NCBI GenBank assembly: GCA_944320405.1
Contig: CALUHI010000016.1
Coordinates: 24,416 to 88,415, forward strand
Direction: 5' to 3'
From: an uncultured Eggerthellaceae bacterium
GTDB lineage: Bacteria; Actinomycetota; Coriobacteriia; Coriobacteriales; Eggerthellaceae
DNA: 64,000 nt
The notes below the pieces were generated by a model that saw nothing but the letters and a program-made list of their open reading frames with translations, was not told the origin of the DNA and did no database searches. This document shows positions 56,922 through 63,981 of this stretch, in pieces (positions within the stretch are counted from its first letter, which is position 1; every line of letters starts with the position of its first letter). The position numbers were made by a program, and so were the translations under genes.

Positions 56922-57626
56922 CTATGCACCGGCTTTCCTGCCCCTGCCGGCGCGGCAGCCGCACGAGGTCGTGTGGCCGCTTTTCAAATGGTCGTCTCGC
57001 ACGCGACAGATCGCGCCGCAATCGCATCGGCACAGCCAAGAAGCTCCCCTGGACTGCCCAAACCCCTCGATATTGCGATCGATCACCACAAGGCTGCCGA
57101 ACCTCTTGCCGATCATCTTTTTCGCAGCAGCTTCGCCTGCGCTCGGCAACGGCCCGCGATCCTTGCGGCTGAACAGCTCTTCAACGCGCTTTTCCAACGC
57201 TTCCGACAGGACAAGCGCTTCGACAAGCGAGGCTTGTTCCCTGCCCGCCTCGATGGAGGCGAGGCGCTTGACCGGAATGCCGGTGCGCACGGAAAGCTTC
57301 TCCTGAGTGAAGCCCCTCTCCTGACGAGCGGAGCGCACCGAACATGCAAGCGTCGCGTTCTGCCGCGCGACCCTCTCCGCCACCGCATCGACATCGGAAG
57401 GAGCCGCCATGCCAACGACATCCAAGACCGGCGTGCCCAATGCCTCAGCAAAGGCTTCTGCATCGGCACTTCCCATCGTCAATCGCCCCGATTCGATCCA
57501 GGAAACGACCTGTCGAGCCCGCCCTGCTTTTCGCGAAAGCGCGTCCATCGTCATTCCAGCCGCACGCCGTTGCAGTTCAAGCTTGGTCACAGGGCATATC
57601 GCGTTGCGCTTTTTGCTCGTATCCAC
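56922..57626 (-). CDS. Regulator: two XRE helix-turn-helix domains fused to a zinc-binding domain
   Basis: 234 aa, GTG 57626 with AAGGAGG. The first XRE-like domain is at about residues 15-60 (TMDALSRKAGRARQVVSWIE) and the second at 95-145 (GFTQEKLSVRTGIPVKRLAS). The C-terminal domain (GKRFGSLVVIDRN...WLCRCDCGAICRV...LKSGHTTSCGC) is the Cys-rich module common in phage HNH/AP2-type proteins. A likely master regulator of the transfer or maintenance genes. A structured leader lies about 120 bases upstream. Confidence 0.85.
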   Translation of the reverse strand: MDTSKKRNAICPVTKLELQRRAAGMTMDALSRKAGRARQVVSWIESGRLTMGSADAEAFAEALGTPVLDVVGMAAPSDVDAVAERVARQNATLACSVRSARQERGFTQEKLSVRTGIPVKRLASIEAGREQASLVEALVLSEALEKRVEELFSRKDRGPLPSAGEAAAKKMIGKRFGSLVVIDRNIEGFGQSRGASWLCRCDCGAICRVRDDHLKSGHTTSCGCRAGRGRKAGA

Positions 57627-57722
57627 GAAAACCTCCTTTGAACCGTAACTTTATGTTTGGAAAACCGCCTCGGTTTTCCTGATTGCGATCCTGCGGCTGG
57701 CGCAGCGGCGGGTCAGGCAGCT

Positions 57723-57839
57723 GCGAAAAGCCGGCTTGCCGGCGTTCCCTCCACCAAACGCTTGCGTTTTGTGGAGGGATTTTGCGGCGCTTGAGCCGGC
57801 GCGGAGACTGCCGCATCAGAGCCCAGCGGCGTTTGAGCG
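57723..57839 (-). promoter_or_regulatory. Structured leader element, copy 1
   Basis: TCCCTCCAC (57746-57754) pairs with GTGGAGGGA (57771-57779) around an inner AAACGC/GCGTTT stem. A neighbouring GCCGGC-TT-GCCGGC hairpin (57731-57744) is followed by TTTT on the minus strand. Blocks GCGAAAAGC, GATTTTGCGG and CCCAGCGGCGTTTGAGCG are shared with 63857-63981. It may act as an attenuator for the regulator gene. Confidence 0.6.
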
Positions 57840-57914
57840 TCGGCGCGCGAAGCGCGCCTCACTCGCGATGCGGCGGGGCTTTGAGCCTTGCTGCATCGCA
57901 GGGCACGCAAGGTT

Positions 57915-58226
57915 TCAGGCGTTGTCGTCTTCGTCATCCGATCGAAGCGAACCGTCGGGGTTGCGGCGACCCGTGATGATCTCGCGGGCAACCTGCGCCT
58001 CCGCATCGCGCTTCAAATCCATCCAGACCTTTGCGGCTCCAAGGAAAGCGATGGCCGCAAGGACCCCTTGCAGGGCCGCCTTGGCAGGCACGCCCGCGAA
58101 GGCCGCTTCAATGGCGCGCATGGCCATGGCGGCACCGACCAGGATGGCGATGCCGCAGAGCAGAACGCGCTTGCCCCGGCGTGACGCGCGCAGCGCGCCT
58201 TGGGCTGAGGTCTGGCGCCTATTCAT
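57915..58226 (-). CDS. Small membrane protein
   Basis: 103 aa from ATG 58226, overlapping the upstream gene by eight bases. A basic N-terminus precedes two helices (VLLCGIAILVGAAMAMRAIE, AALQGVLAAIAFLGAAKVWM) and a charged C-terminus ending DDEDDNA. It lies in the mobilisation operon; role unknown. Confidence 0.65.
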   Translation of the reverse strand: MNRRQTSAQGALRASRRGKRVLLCGIAILVGAAMAMRAIEAAFAGVPAKAALQGVLAAIAFLGAAKVWMDLKRDAEAQVAREIITGRRNPDGSLRSDDEDDNA

Positions 58227-58833
58227 AGTCGTCTGCTCCAAACGATCCCTCTCCGTAGTCTTTGGCCTCGTTGACGGCGTCTTTCTCGCCAGTAGCCAAG
58301 GCGATGGCCTGCCTTACCAGCTTTTCCGGAACGTCGAACCTTCTTGCGAACAATTCGGTTTTCTGCATTTCGTTCTTGCCGTCAGTCTTGGAATAGATTT
58401 CATGCGCCGCGTAGATGCCGTAGTACACCCCCTGATCTTCCCATTGGGGCACAGTCGCTTTTCCGTAAGAGTCCAGCTTACCCAGATCGACGAACTTGCC
58501 GTCTTCCTCCCATCTGATCAGCCATGGCGTTCCCTCCCGTTTGACGAGCACGACATCCTTCATGTCCTCTGCCAGAACCAAACCGATTTGCGCCATCGTG
58601 CGCTCGGGCGCCAGCCCTATGTGCTTGTTCGCCTCAATTTGCGTGATGATGATCATCAGGCCTGGCTCGGGCCTTTCCCCTCCCGTGCCGGGAAGCACGT
58701 ACGTTCCGTCGGGGTTCCATACGGCCCACGCACGCGTCATCGCAACCGGACCGCCAAGCGGTGCGTTGGCGGTCAGCGTCCCCGCATCGACTTCTTCCAC
58801 GCGCCCGTCCTTGTAGTGGATTTCCAGATACAT
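58219..58833 (-). CDS. Hypothetical protein downstream of relaxase
   Basis: 204 aa; GGAGGAAAG before ATG 58833. It begins MYLEIHYKDGRVEEVDAGTL and contains AHEIYSKTDGKNEMQKTELF then VPEKLVRQAIALATG. Mixed alpha-beta, acidic C-terminus, no named family. It follows the relaxase by eight bases, so probably belongs to the mobilisation operon. Confidence 0.65.
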   Translation of the reverse strand: MYLEIHYKDGRVEEVDAGTLTANAPLGGPVAMTRAWAVWNPDGTYVLPGTGGERPEPGLMIIITQIEANKHIGLAPERTMAQIGLVLAEDMKDVVLVKREGTPWLIRWEEDGKFVDLGKLDSYGKATVPQWEDQGVYYGIYAAHEIYSKTDGKNEMQKTELFARRFDVPEKLVRQAIALATGEKDAVNEAKDYGEGSFGADDYE

Positions 58834-58841
58834 CTTTCCTC

Positions 58842-60188
58842 CTATCGTCTCGTTCCTCTATGATTGGGCCTCGGGGCGCCTCCGTGAGAACGCCCTCCTT
58901 TCCTTCCCGGCGCCGTTCGCCCACGCGTCTTGCCTGCTCCACTTGGATGGCTTCGTCTTCCGTCAACATGCCCTTGCCGTTGCGTGGCGGCTTTCGCCCT
59001 TTCGGACTTGGTCACATCCTTCAGCAAGCCCATCTTCGCGGCGGTCTCTTCCGCGCGCTTCAGCTTCGCGAACTGCCGTCGGTACGCTTCGTTCTCCTTC
59101 CCCTGCGTTACGTTGAGCCTGTCCTTGCAGCGCTCCAGCGCCACCTCGAATCCGCTTGCGTCCGACACGTTCCATTGGTGCATCGTCATCAGCGTCGCGG
59201 CGATCTCATGCTCCGCAAGCCCGCGCGCTTCCACTTCCCAAACGCGCACCCGATCGAACGCTTCGAGGACGTTGCTTCTCAGCTGCTCGGCGTTCTTGCC
59301 GTCAAGCCTTTTCGCCACCGTCACCCTCCCTTCAACGCCGTAGCCTTTCCATCCGCGTCCGAGGTTCGATCCGGCGACCGCACGCTCTGAACCATCGACT
59401 TCCATCCGGTACACGTTGTCCGTTCCATTCGCGCTTTCGACGACGTCAAGCCCGAGCCTTTCGCATGTTTCCAGGAACTCGTCTTCGGTTCGGGATATTT
59501 CACGCGCCGCGATGACGCGGTTGCGGATCAGGCTCTTCCAGGTGCCCTCGCCCCGCTCAAGCATTCGGCGCTCGGCGAGCGTGGGAGGCGTGCCGGAAGG
59601 AAGCATCGCCCGCCGCTCGTCCATGGGAAGGCCAGCCTCCGATTTGATCCATTTCTGATCGGGCGTGTTGTCGAAGTAGTGCCACCCTCTCTTGCGCGCA
59701 AGGTCTTGCGCGTGCCGTTTGACTTCACGGTTGTTCTTGTCTGAAAAATGCAGCCTTTTTCCCGTATCGAGGTCAGTGTTGTTGATGACGAGGTGGGCGT
59801 GCATGATCCCGTTCTCGCTGTCATCATGGATGCCGATGGCCACCTGATAGCGTCCAAGCTTCCCTGGTTCGAAATCGCTGCCGAACCAAGGCGCCGCCCA
59901 CTCCTTCGCGAATGCCACCATTTCCTCGACGCTTACGTTGTCGCGCGGGTCGGGTGCCACTTCCGCATGCACGTATTGGATAGCAGGCTTGCCACGGTAC
60001 GGCAGGTCGTTCCCTTCCGCGATGCGTCGGCGGTCAAATGCCCGCGCCCAGTTCGGCTGATCCCAGTCATTCACGTTGAGGAACGCTCGTGCAAGGCAGC
60101 GGCCCTCCCTTTTCTCTTCGATGTACCACTGGATGCCTTTGGGCCGGCTGCACGCGCAGTGGCGGTTCTGCATCTTCACGATCGGCAT
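58842..60188 (-). CDS. Relaxase (MOBP-like, HUH nickase)
   Basis: 448 aa. The relaxase nicks oriT and pilots the strand into the recipient. Histidine cluster H121...H130-x-H132 (GIHDDS, IMHAHLVINNTDLDTGKRL) is the metal-binding HUH motif followed by the NxxD/xTGKR pattern of MOBP/VirD2-like enzymes. The catalytic Tyr is probably Y22 (GIQWYIEE). The C-terminal 300 residues are helical and basic, ending in a Gly/Arg-rich tail. ATG 60188 is used, five bases after the MobC stop. Family subdivision is uncertain. Confidence 0.88.
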   Translation of the reverse strand: MPIVKMQNRHCACSRPKGIQWYIEEKREGRCLARAFLNVNDWDQPNWARAFDRRRIAEGNDLPYRGKPAIQYVHAEVAPDPRDNVSVEEMVAFAKEWAAPWFGSDFEPGKLGRYQVAIGIHDDSENGIMHAHLVINNTDLDTGKRLHFSDKNNREVKRHAQDLARKRGWHYFDNTPDQKWIKSEAGLPMDERRAMLPSGTPPTLAERRMLERGEGTWKSLIRNRVIAAREISRTEDEFLETCERLGLDVVESANGTDNVYRMEVDGSERAVAGSNLGRGWKGYGVEGRVTVAKRLDGKNAEQLRSNVLEAFDRVRVWEVEARGLAEHEIAATLMTMHQWNVSDASGFEVALERCKDRLNVTQGKENEAYRRQFAKLKRAEETAAKMGLLKDVTKSERAKAATQRQGHVDGRRSHPSGAGKTRGRTAPGRKGGRSHGGAPRPNHRGTRR

Positions 60189-60193
60189 CTGCC

Positions 60194-60814
60194 TCACGCC
60201 TTCCTCGGATGCGGCATGACGTCGCAAGGGAGCGCGTTCAAAATCGCGGTAAGTTCGGACGCATGTTCATCGGCCGTTGCGATCTTCTCCTTGATCGCGC
60301 CAAGCACCTCGTCGTAATGGCCGATGATCGCTCGCGCCTCAACCGTAGACACCCACTGCTTGTTTTTGAGGATGTTCATCGCATGGGCGACCTGGTTTAC
60401 GTTGTTGCCGATGCGCGAAAGCTCGGTTCGCAGGGCGCGCACCTCGTTTTTGAGAGGTCCGACCTCAAGCACCGGTATCGCGTCGTCACCGGTTCCCGGC
60501 ATGCACGGAATTGAGAGGACTGCGCGCAGATAGGCGGCCAAGCTCACGCCGAACCGGTCGGCTTCGGATTGCGCGAAACTGCATAAATTGGTTGGGAGGG
60601 ATACGCAAAGATGAACGGTGTTGCCGCCCCGTGAAGCGTTCGCGGCAACCGCTCGAACGATCGCATTCTCCTGGATGTAGCCTCCAGCGGCGAGCCCAAG
60701 GGCTAGCTGCACGTATGAAGAGCGGCGAAGCTTGAGCGCCGATGCAAGAGAGTCGATCGAGGCTTTCTGCCGAGGCGGAAGGTACGTGTCGATCTTCTTC
60801 ATCCTTTTGGTCAT
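60194..60814 (-). CDS. mobC: MobC-like relaxosome accessory protein
   Basis: 206 aa. The N-terminus is a ribbon-helix-helix (KKIDTYLPPRQKASIDSLAS) and the C-terminal part contains RIGNNVNQVAHAMNILKNKQ, the signature of MobC-type proteins that help the relaxase melt and nick oriT. ATG 60814 is the first good start. The gene lies directly between the candidate oriT and the relaxase. Confidence 0.88.
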   Translation of the reverse strand: MTKRMKKIDTYLPPRQKASIDSLASALKLRRSSYVQLALGLAAGGYIQENAIVRAVAANASRGGNTVHLCVSLPTNLCSFAQSEADRFGVSLAAYLRAVLSIPCMPGTGDDAIPVLEVGPLKNEVRALRTELSRIGNNVNQVAHAMNILKNKQWVSTVEARAIIGHYDEVLGAIKEKIATADEHASELTAILNALPCDVMPHPRKA

Positions 60815-60884
60815 CGCCGCATCCCCGCCCTTCGCGCCGCAAGCGCGCACAATCGGCGGAACGCCGCGCTTTCTGCGGCCGCAA

Positions 60885-61032
60885 GCCGCGCTTCCCTGCT
60901 GCCGCAAGCGGCAGGGAAGCCGCCCGCCGCAAGCGGGCACCCTCCACGGCGCGTGGGGGCGAGACGCGATCCGCAGGATCGCGGCGTCCCGAATGTAGAA
61001 TCGGATGGCACATCCGATTCACATACGGGACG
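60885..61032. other. Candidate origin of transfer (oriT)
   Basis: A non-coding, palindrome-dense stretch just upstream of mobC. CTTCCC...TGCCGC-AA-GCGGCA...GGGAAG lies at about 60890-60920, and GCCCGC/GCGGGC follows. GCGATCC-GCA-GGATCGC is at 60966-60982. A long imperfect cruciform spans 60985-61032: CGTCCCG...ATGT...GAATCGGATG-GCA-CATCCGATTC...ACAT...CGGGACG. Such nested inverted repeats beside the nick site are typical of relaxase-recognised oriTs. The nick position is not identifiable by eye. Confidence 0.6.
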
Positions 61033-61289
61033 CGGTTCTCGCACCCACGCAAAACGTGGGGCTTCCGACCACCCCAGGCGGAGCCGAAGCGAAGGGTTCC
61101 GAAGGCAGCGAAGAGGTCGAAACTTGCCTCGGGGTTGCATTTCAGACGGGGATGAAGCACGCCTCGCGCGGGAGGTTGAAGGTGGGCGCCCGTCCGGCGC
61201 GGAGGACGCTTTCGGGGGATGCAAGGGGGAGCTTGGTCCCCCTTGCGCGGGGTGCCGGGGCCAGGCCCCGGCCCGCAGGATCACGGGTC
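61033..61289. other. Non-coding spacer with two terminator-like hairpins
   Basis: No gene is supported. CAAGGGGGA/TCCCCCTTG (61222-61245) and GCCGGGGCC-A-GGCCCCGGC (61254-61272) lie just past the stop of the 147-aa minus-strand gene and may end its transcript, although no U-tract follows. Confidence 0.5.
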
Positions 61290-61733
61290 TCATCGCTTGC
61301 CCTCCCCTTCCTCGCACGGCTCGTCGAGCCAACGGCGGAAGGCGCGCGATGCGCGCTCCAAAACGCCGAGCGGGAAGAGGCCTCCGGGCACGCCGCGCAG
61401 CTTCTTGAAGCTGCCGCCGCGATGCTCGATGTAGGCGTCCCAGGCTTGCGCCTTCGCCAACGCCTCCGCCTGCGCCAGGAGCGCAGGCGTTGCGGCGTTG
61501 CCGGAGAACTGCATAAATGCGCTGTACAAATGCATAACGCGCGCAGCCCCGACATAGCGCTCGCGGTTGGTCTGGGCACCGGCAACGGTGCCTGGCCGCA
61601 ACGCTTCGCGCAGGGCTTGCGCGCGTTTCGCTTTATTCTCGCATGAGGGATTCTGTGTCTGATCGACCACGCCGGCGAGGCCGCTATTTGCGGCTTCCGG
61701 TATGCCGGCGGATACGCCATGGTCAAGGGCCAT
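61290..61733 (-). CDS. Hypothetical 147-aa protein
   Basis: From ATG 61733 (AAAGGTGG upstream): MALDHGVSAGIPEAANSGLA; C-terminal helix AFRRWLDEPCEEGEGKR. It contains AQAWDAYIEHRGGSFKKLRG. No known family. It is preceded by the same 45-bp leader (61741-61785) that precedes the gene at 31365, and by a TGGTAGAAT extended -10 (complement of 61810-61818). Confidence 0.6.
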   Translation of the reverse strand: MALDHGVSAGIPEAANSGLAGVVDQTQNPSCENKAKRAQALREALRPGTVAGAQTNRERYVGAARVMHLYSAFMQFSGNAATPALLAQAEALAKAQAWDAYIEHRGGSFKKLRGVPGGLFPLGVLERASRAFRRWLDEPCEEGEGKR

Positions 61734-61740
61734 GCCGCCA

Positions 61741-61785
61741 CCTTTCGTCGCTCGGATCGCGTTTTGGGGAACCCGATCCACTGCC
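61741..61785 (-). promoter_or_regulatory. Shared 45-bp leader motif, second copy
   Basis: Reverse complement matches 31314-31358 with a single mismatch (C/T), including the GGATCG/CGATCC inverted repeat and GACGAAAGG. Confidence 0.75.
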
Positions 61786-61842
61786 GATATTCGATTAACG
61801 CTGACGCCATTCTACCATCGTCGCGAGCACTCCGCACCTACC

Positions 61843-61883
61843 GGACGGACGGATGCGGCGCGTTTTCAGGCGCGCCGCTTCGG
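61843..61883 (-). repeat. GGACGGACGGATG-hairpin element, copy 2
   Basis: GGACGGACGGATG followed by GCGGCGCG-TTTTCAGG-CGCGCCGC. The same arrangement with a changed loop occurs at 41601-41636. It sits just beyond the 3' end of the AbiEii remnant and could terminate it. Confidence 0.65.
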
Positions 61884-62397
61884 GGGTGTTTTAGAGCCGT
61901 CTATGCTCACTGCCTTCACCCCCTTGGCCTCTTGGTTCAGCAACTCAACTGCATTGCGCAGCGCAACGGAAGGCGTTTTTTCTAGCGGCTCGCCCTCGTC
62001 ATCCTCGGAATAACTCCTTACTGCATTGATCGAAAAACTCGCCTCCGCTAAGTCATAAATCGATTGCATGCACTTATCAAAATCATACTCTTTCGCAAAG
62101 CTGTTTGCCTCTGCGTATCGCTGCCAATACTGCTTTTGAATTGCTGAATGGGCCACCCTATCAATCGCATCTCTCCAGTTCTTCAGAAGTCCGGATGTGC
62201 CTCTTTGCTTCATTGTTGCCAAACAAGCCTTCCGAAGCCCCTCTTTATCTATCTCGCACCAATAGCGCTTTCGTATCTCTGCTAAATCATAGAAGTCTCT
62301 TGTCCGGGTGTTCTCCACTCCAAGCGAAAGCACAGCATTCATTTGCCTTGTTCTTTGCCTTTGCTCTGAGCTTGTCTCGATTCATAAATGACATCAT
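61866..62397 (-). pseudogene. AbiEii-type toxin with deleted core
   Basis: ATG 62397 opens a typical AbiEii start (MMSFMNRDKLRAKAKNKANE), but the frame stops after 36 codons. A different frame then encodes the characteristic C-terminal part (NAVLSLGVENTRTRDFYDLA then YAEANSFAKEYDFDKCMQSI). The central nucleotidyltransferase region (GGS and DxD motifs, roughly 150 residues) is missing, and the two remains join out of frame near 62340. The toxin can hardly be active. The antitoxin gene upstream is intact. Confidence 0.8.
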
Positions 62398-62408
62398 TGC
62401 ACCGCCTT

Positions 62409-63017
62409 TTACGCTAAAGCCTTTATGTAAGCTCGCGCTTTCGCTCCAATCCTGAGTTTGACAGCCCAGAAATCAAGCTGATTGAAATCGGGCTGCATGG
62501 TGCGGAAATAGGCCCTCCATGCAGCCACCTCCTCTTGAACGTCAACGCCTTTCCCGCGAAGGATTTCACACAGTGATCGCTCGGCGCAGTACGCCTTGAC
62601 CACGTTTCCGAACATGGTTTCCACTTCGATCACGCCTTCCGCATGGAGATCGACGGGGCACACATGCGCAGCGATCCCTGTCTTCAATACGTTCGAAGTG
62701 TTGAATCCACGCGGAAACGTCATGTCCCAGCGTTCAGGCACGCCCTCTGTCAGATCAAGAAGATGAAGCGCCGTCAAATGAGAGAAGACCCCTTTGGCGA
62801 ACCGAAGCTGCGCACAGGCCAACGGATCGGGCCATTCTTCAACCAGCTCATAAACGCCGCGCGTCTCGCGCTCCAACAAGCCACGTTCGACTAGCTCGGC
62901 AACTGCCCTGCGTGGAATGCCTGCGGCAACTGCATCTCTCACGCGGAAACGACCTCCATTCGACCGCGCGAAGGCTAAAGCTTGCTCTGCTTTTGTATGT
63001 TTATATAAGCTACACAT
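62409..63017 (-). CDS. abiEi: AbiEi-like antitoxin / transcriptional repressor
   Basis: 202 aa. The N-terminal winged helix (EQALAFARSNGGRFRVRDAV, GIPRRAVAELVERGLLERET, RGVYELV) and C-terminal antitoxin domain (FSHLTALHLLDLTEGVPERW) fit AbiEi, the antitoxin of type IV AbiE systems. AbiEi also represses its operon. The toxin start follows 12 bases after its stop. ATG 63017 lies seven bases after a TGC-TACAAT extended -10. Confidence 0.88.
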   Translation of the reverse strand: MCSLYKHTKAEQALAFARSNGGRFRVRDAVAAGIPRRAVAELVERGLLERETRGVYELVEEWPDPLACAQLRFAKGVFSHLTALHLLDLTEGVPERWDMTFPRGFNTSNVLKTGIAAHVCPVDLHAEGVIEVETMFGNVVKAYCAERSLCEILRGKGVDVQEEVAAWRAYFRTMQPDFNQLDFWAVKLRIGAKARAYIKALA

Positions 63018-63229
63018 TGTTGCGATTGTAGCAGAAACGTACGCTGAAGAGCATAGGCCTCTTCGGCGCGGGCCTGCCAGTGGGATTTGATGTAGCGGGC
63101 TTTCGCGCGGCGGCTGCGCTCGGTGAAACCGGGCGCGAAGCCCTCCAGGAACGCTTTGTATGTTGTCCGGGTGTCTTCAAGGCCGCAACGGCGAAGGAAA
63201 GCGGTATAGGTGAGTTTGCTGGACTTCAT
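62975..63229 (-). CDS. Hypothetical 84-aa basic protein
   Basis: MKSSKLTYTAFLRRCGLEDT; basic and helical (RSRRAKARYIKSHWQARAEE). AAGGATC precedes ATG 63229. Its 3' end overlaps the abiEi start by 43 bases, and the abiEi promoter lies within it. Function unknown. Confidence 0.55.
   Translation of the reverse strand: MKSSKLTYTAFLRRCGLEDTRTTYKAFLEGFAPGFTERSRRAKARYIKSHWQARAEEAYALQRTFLLQSQQCVAYINIQKQSKL
63018..63033 (-). promoter_or_regulatory. Extended -10 promoter of abiEi, probably leaderless
   Basis: On the minus strand TGC directly precedes TACAAT (63030-63025), and seven bases (63024-63018) separate it from the ATG. Transcription would start at the A of the start codon. No ribosome site is present. 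Confidence 0.65.
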
Positions 63230-63265
63230 TTCCGATCCTTTCTCGCAACAATCGGGTAAAGCGGA

Positions 63266-63295
63266 AGCCCCGCAGGCGGGAGCGCCTGCGGGGCT
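63266..63295 (-). terminator. Strong terminator after the DUF3846 gene
   Basis: AGCCCCGCAGGCG pairs perfectly with CGCCTGCGGGGCT around a GGAG loop; on the minus strand TCCGCTTT follows. It separates the DUF3846 gene from the AbiE region. Confidence 0.75.
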
Positions 63296-63303
63296 GGGAG
63301 CGG

Positions 63304-63756
63304 CTATTCGCGGCTCTTGCTGGCAAGGACGATCTTCACCACTTCGGCAAGGCCCGAACCGGGATTGCCAAGATGTCCACGAAGGTTCTCGATCTCCACC
63401 GGAGTCGGCGCGACTGTGTCGCCGTCCTCGTCGCAGCCAACGGCGATGATGGGACCGTAAAGGACGGTGTACAGCTCGCCCTCTTTGACAGGGTGCCCGT
63501 CGATCTGGGAGAGATAGCCCGCCTCTTCCATGTCCTTCGTCGCGTACACGGCCCGGTTGGGACGCTGGGAGAAAAGGCCCTCGTCGTTGACGACCAGATC
63601 GGGCATGCCCTCTGCGACGTTGAAGATTTCAATGCAGCCGCCAACGTGCTTCTGCATGTCGCGCAAGAGCGATCCGCTCTCGTCCGACTCAAGCGTGACC
63701 GTCATCTTCGGTGCACCGACCGGGTAAAGAACGGCCTCGATGGTTCGCTTCGTCAT
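63304..63756 (-). CDS. DUF3846-family protein
   Basis: 150 aa. ATG 63756 with GAAGGAG. MTKRTIEAVLYPVGAPKMTV, VGGCIEIFNVAEGMPDLVVN, DEGLFSQRPNRAVYA and ELYTVLYGPIIAVGCDEDGD follow the DUF3846 pattern (small protein of conjugative elements and phages, biochemical role unknown). It is preceded by the second copy of a structured leader. Confidence 0.8.
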   Translation of the reverse strand: MTKRTIEAVLYPVGAPKMTVTLESDESGSLLRDMQKHVGGCIEIFNVAEGMPDLVVNDEGLFSQRPNRAVYATKDMEEAGYLSQIDGHPVKEGELYTVLYGPIIAVGCDEDGDTVAPTPVEIENLRGHLGNPGSGLAEVVKIVLASKSRE

Positions 63757-63856
63757 GGTGAAACTCCTTCCGCTCGTCAGGCTCCGCCTATCGAAGCCCG
63801 CCTTCGATTGGCTTGCCAGAGCCGATCGCCCGGAGCGCTGACGGGTCAACGAGCCT

Positions 63857-63981
63857 GCGAAAAGCGAGTGGTAAGCGAGCGTTCGCTGCACCAAAACGCG
63901 CAGCGTTTTTGTGGAGCGATTTTGCGGGCCGTTGACGCGGCCGGGCGCAGGGTTCGCGCAAGCCCCAGCGGCGTTTGAGCG
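63857..63981 (-). promoter_or_regulatory. Structured leader element, copy 2
   Basis: Diverged copy of 57723-57839 at the same distance (about 125 bases) from its downstream start. The outer stem TCGCTGCAC/GTGGAGCGA (63883-63891, 63911-63919) shows a compensatory base-pair change compared with copy 1. The inner stem is AAAACGC/GCGTTTT. Confidence 0.6.

Noticed and set aside
57736..58863. 375-codon plus-strand frame
   Set aside because: Antisense to three compact, overlapping minus-strand genes with good ribosome sites, and crosses the structured leader.
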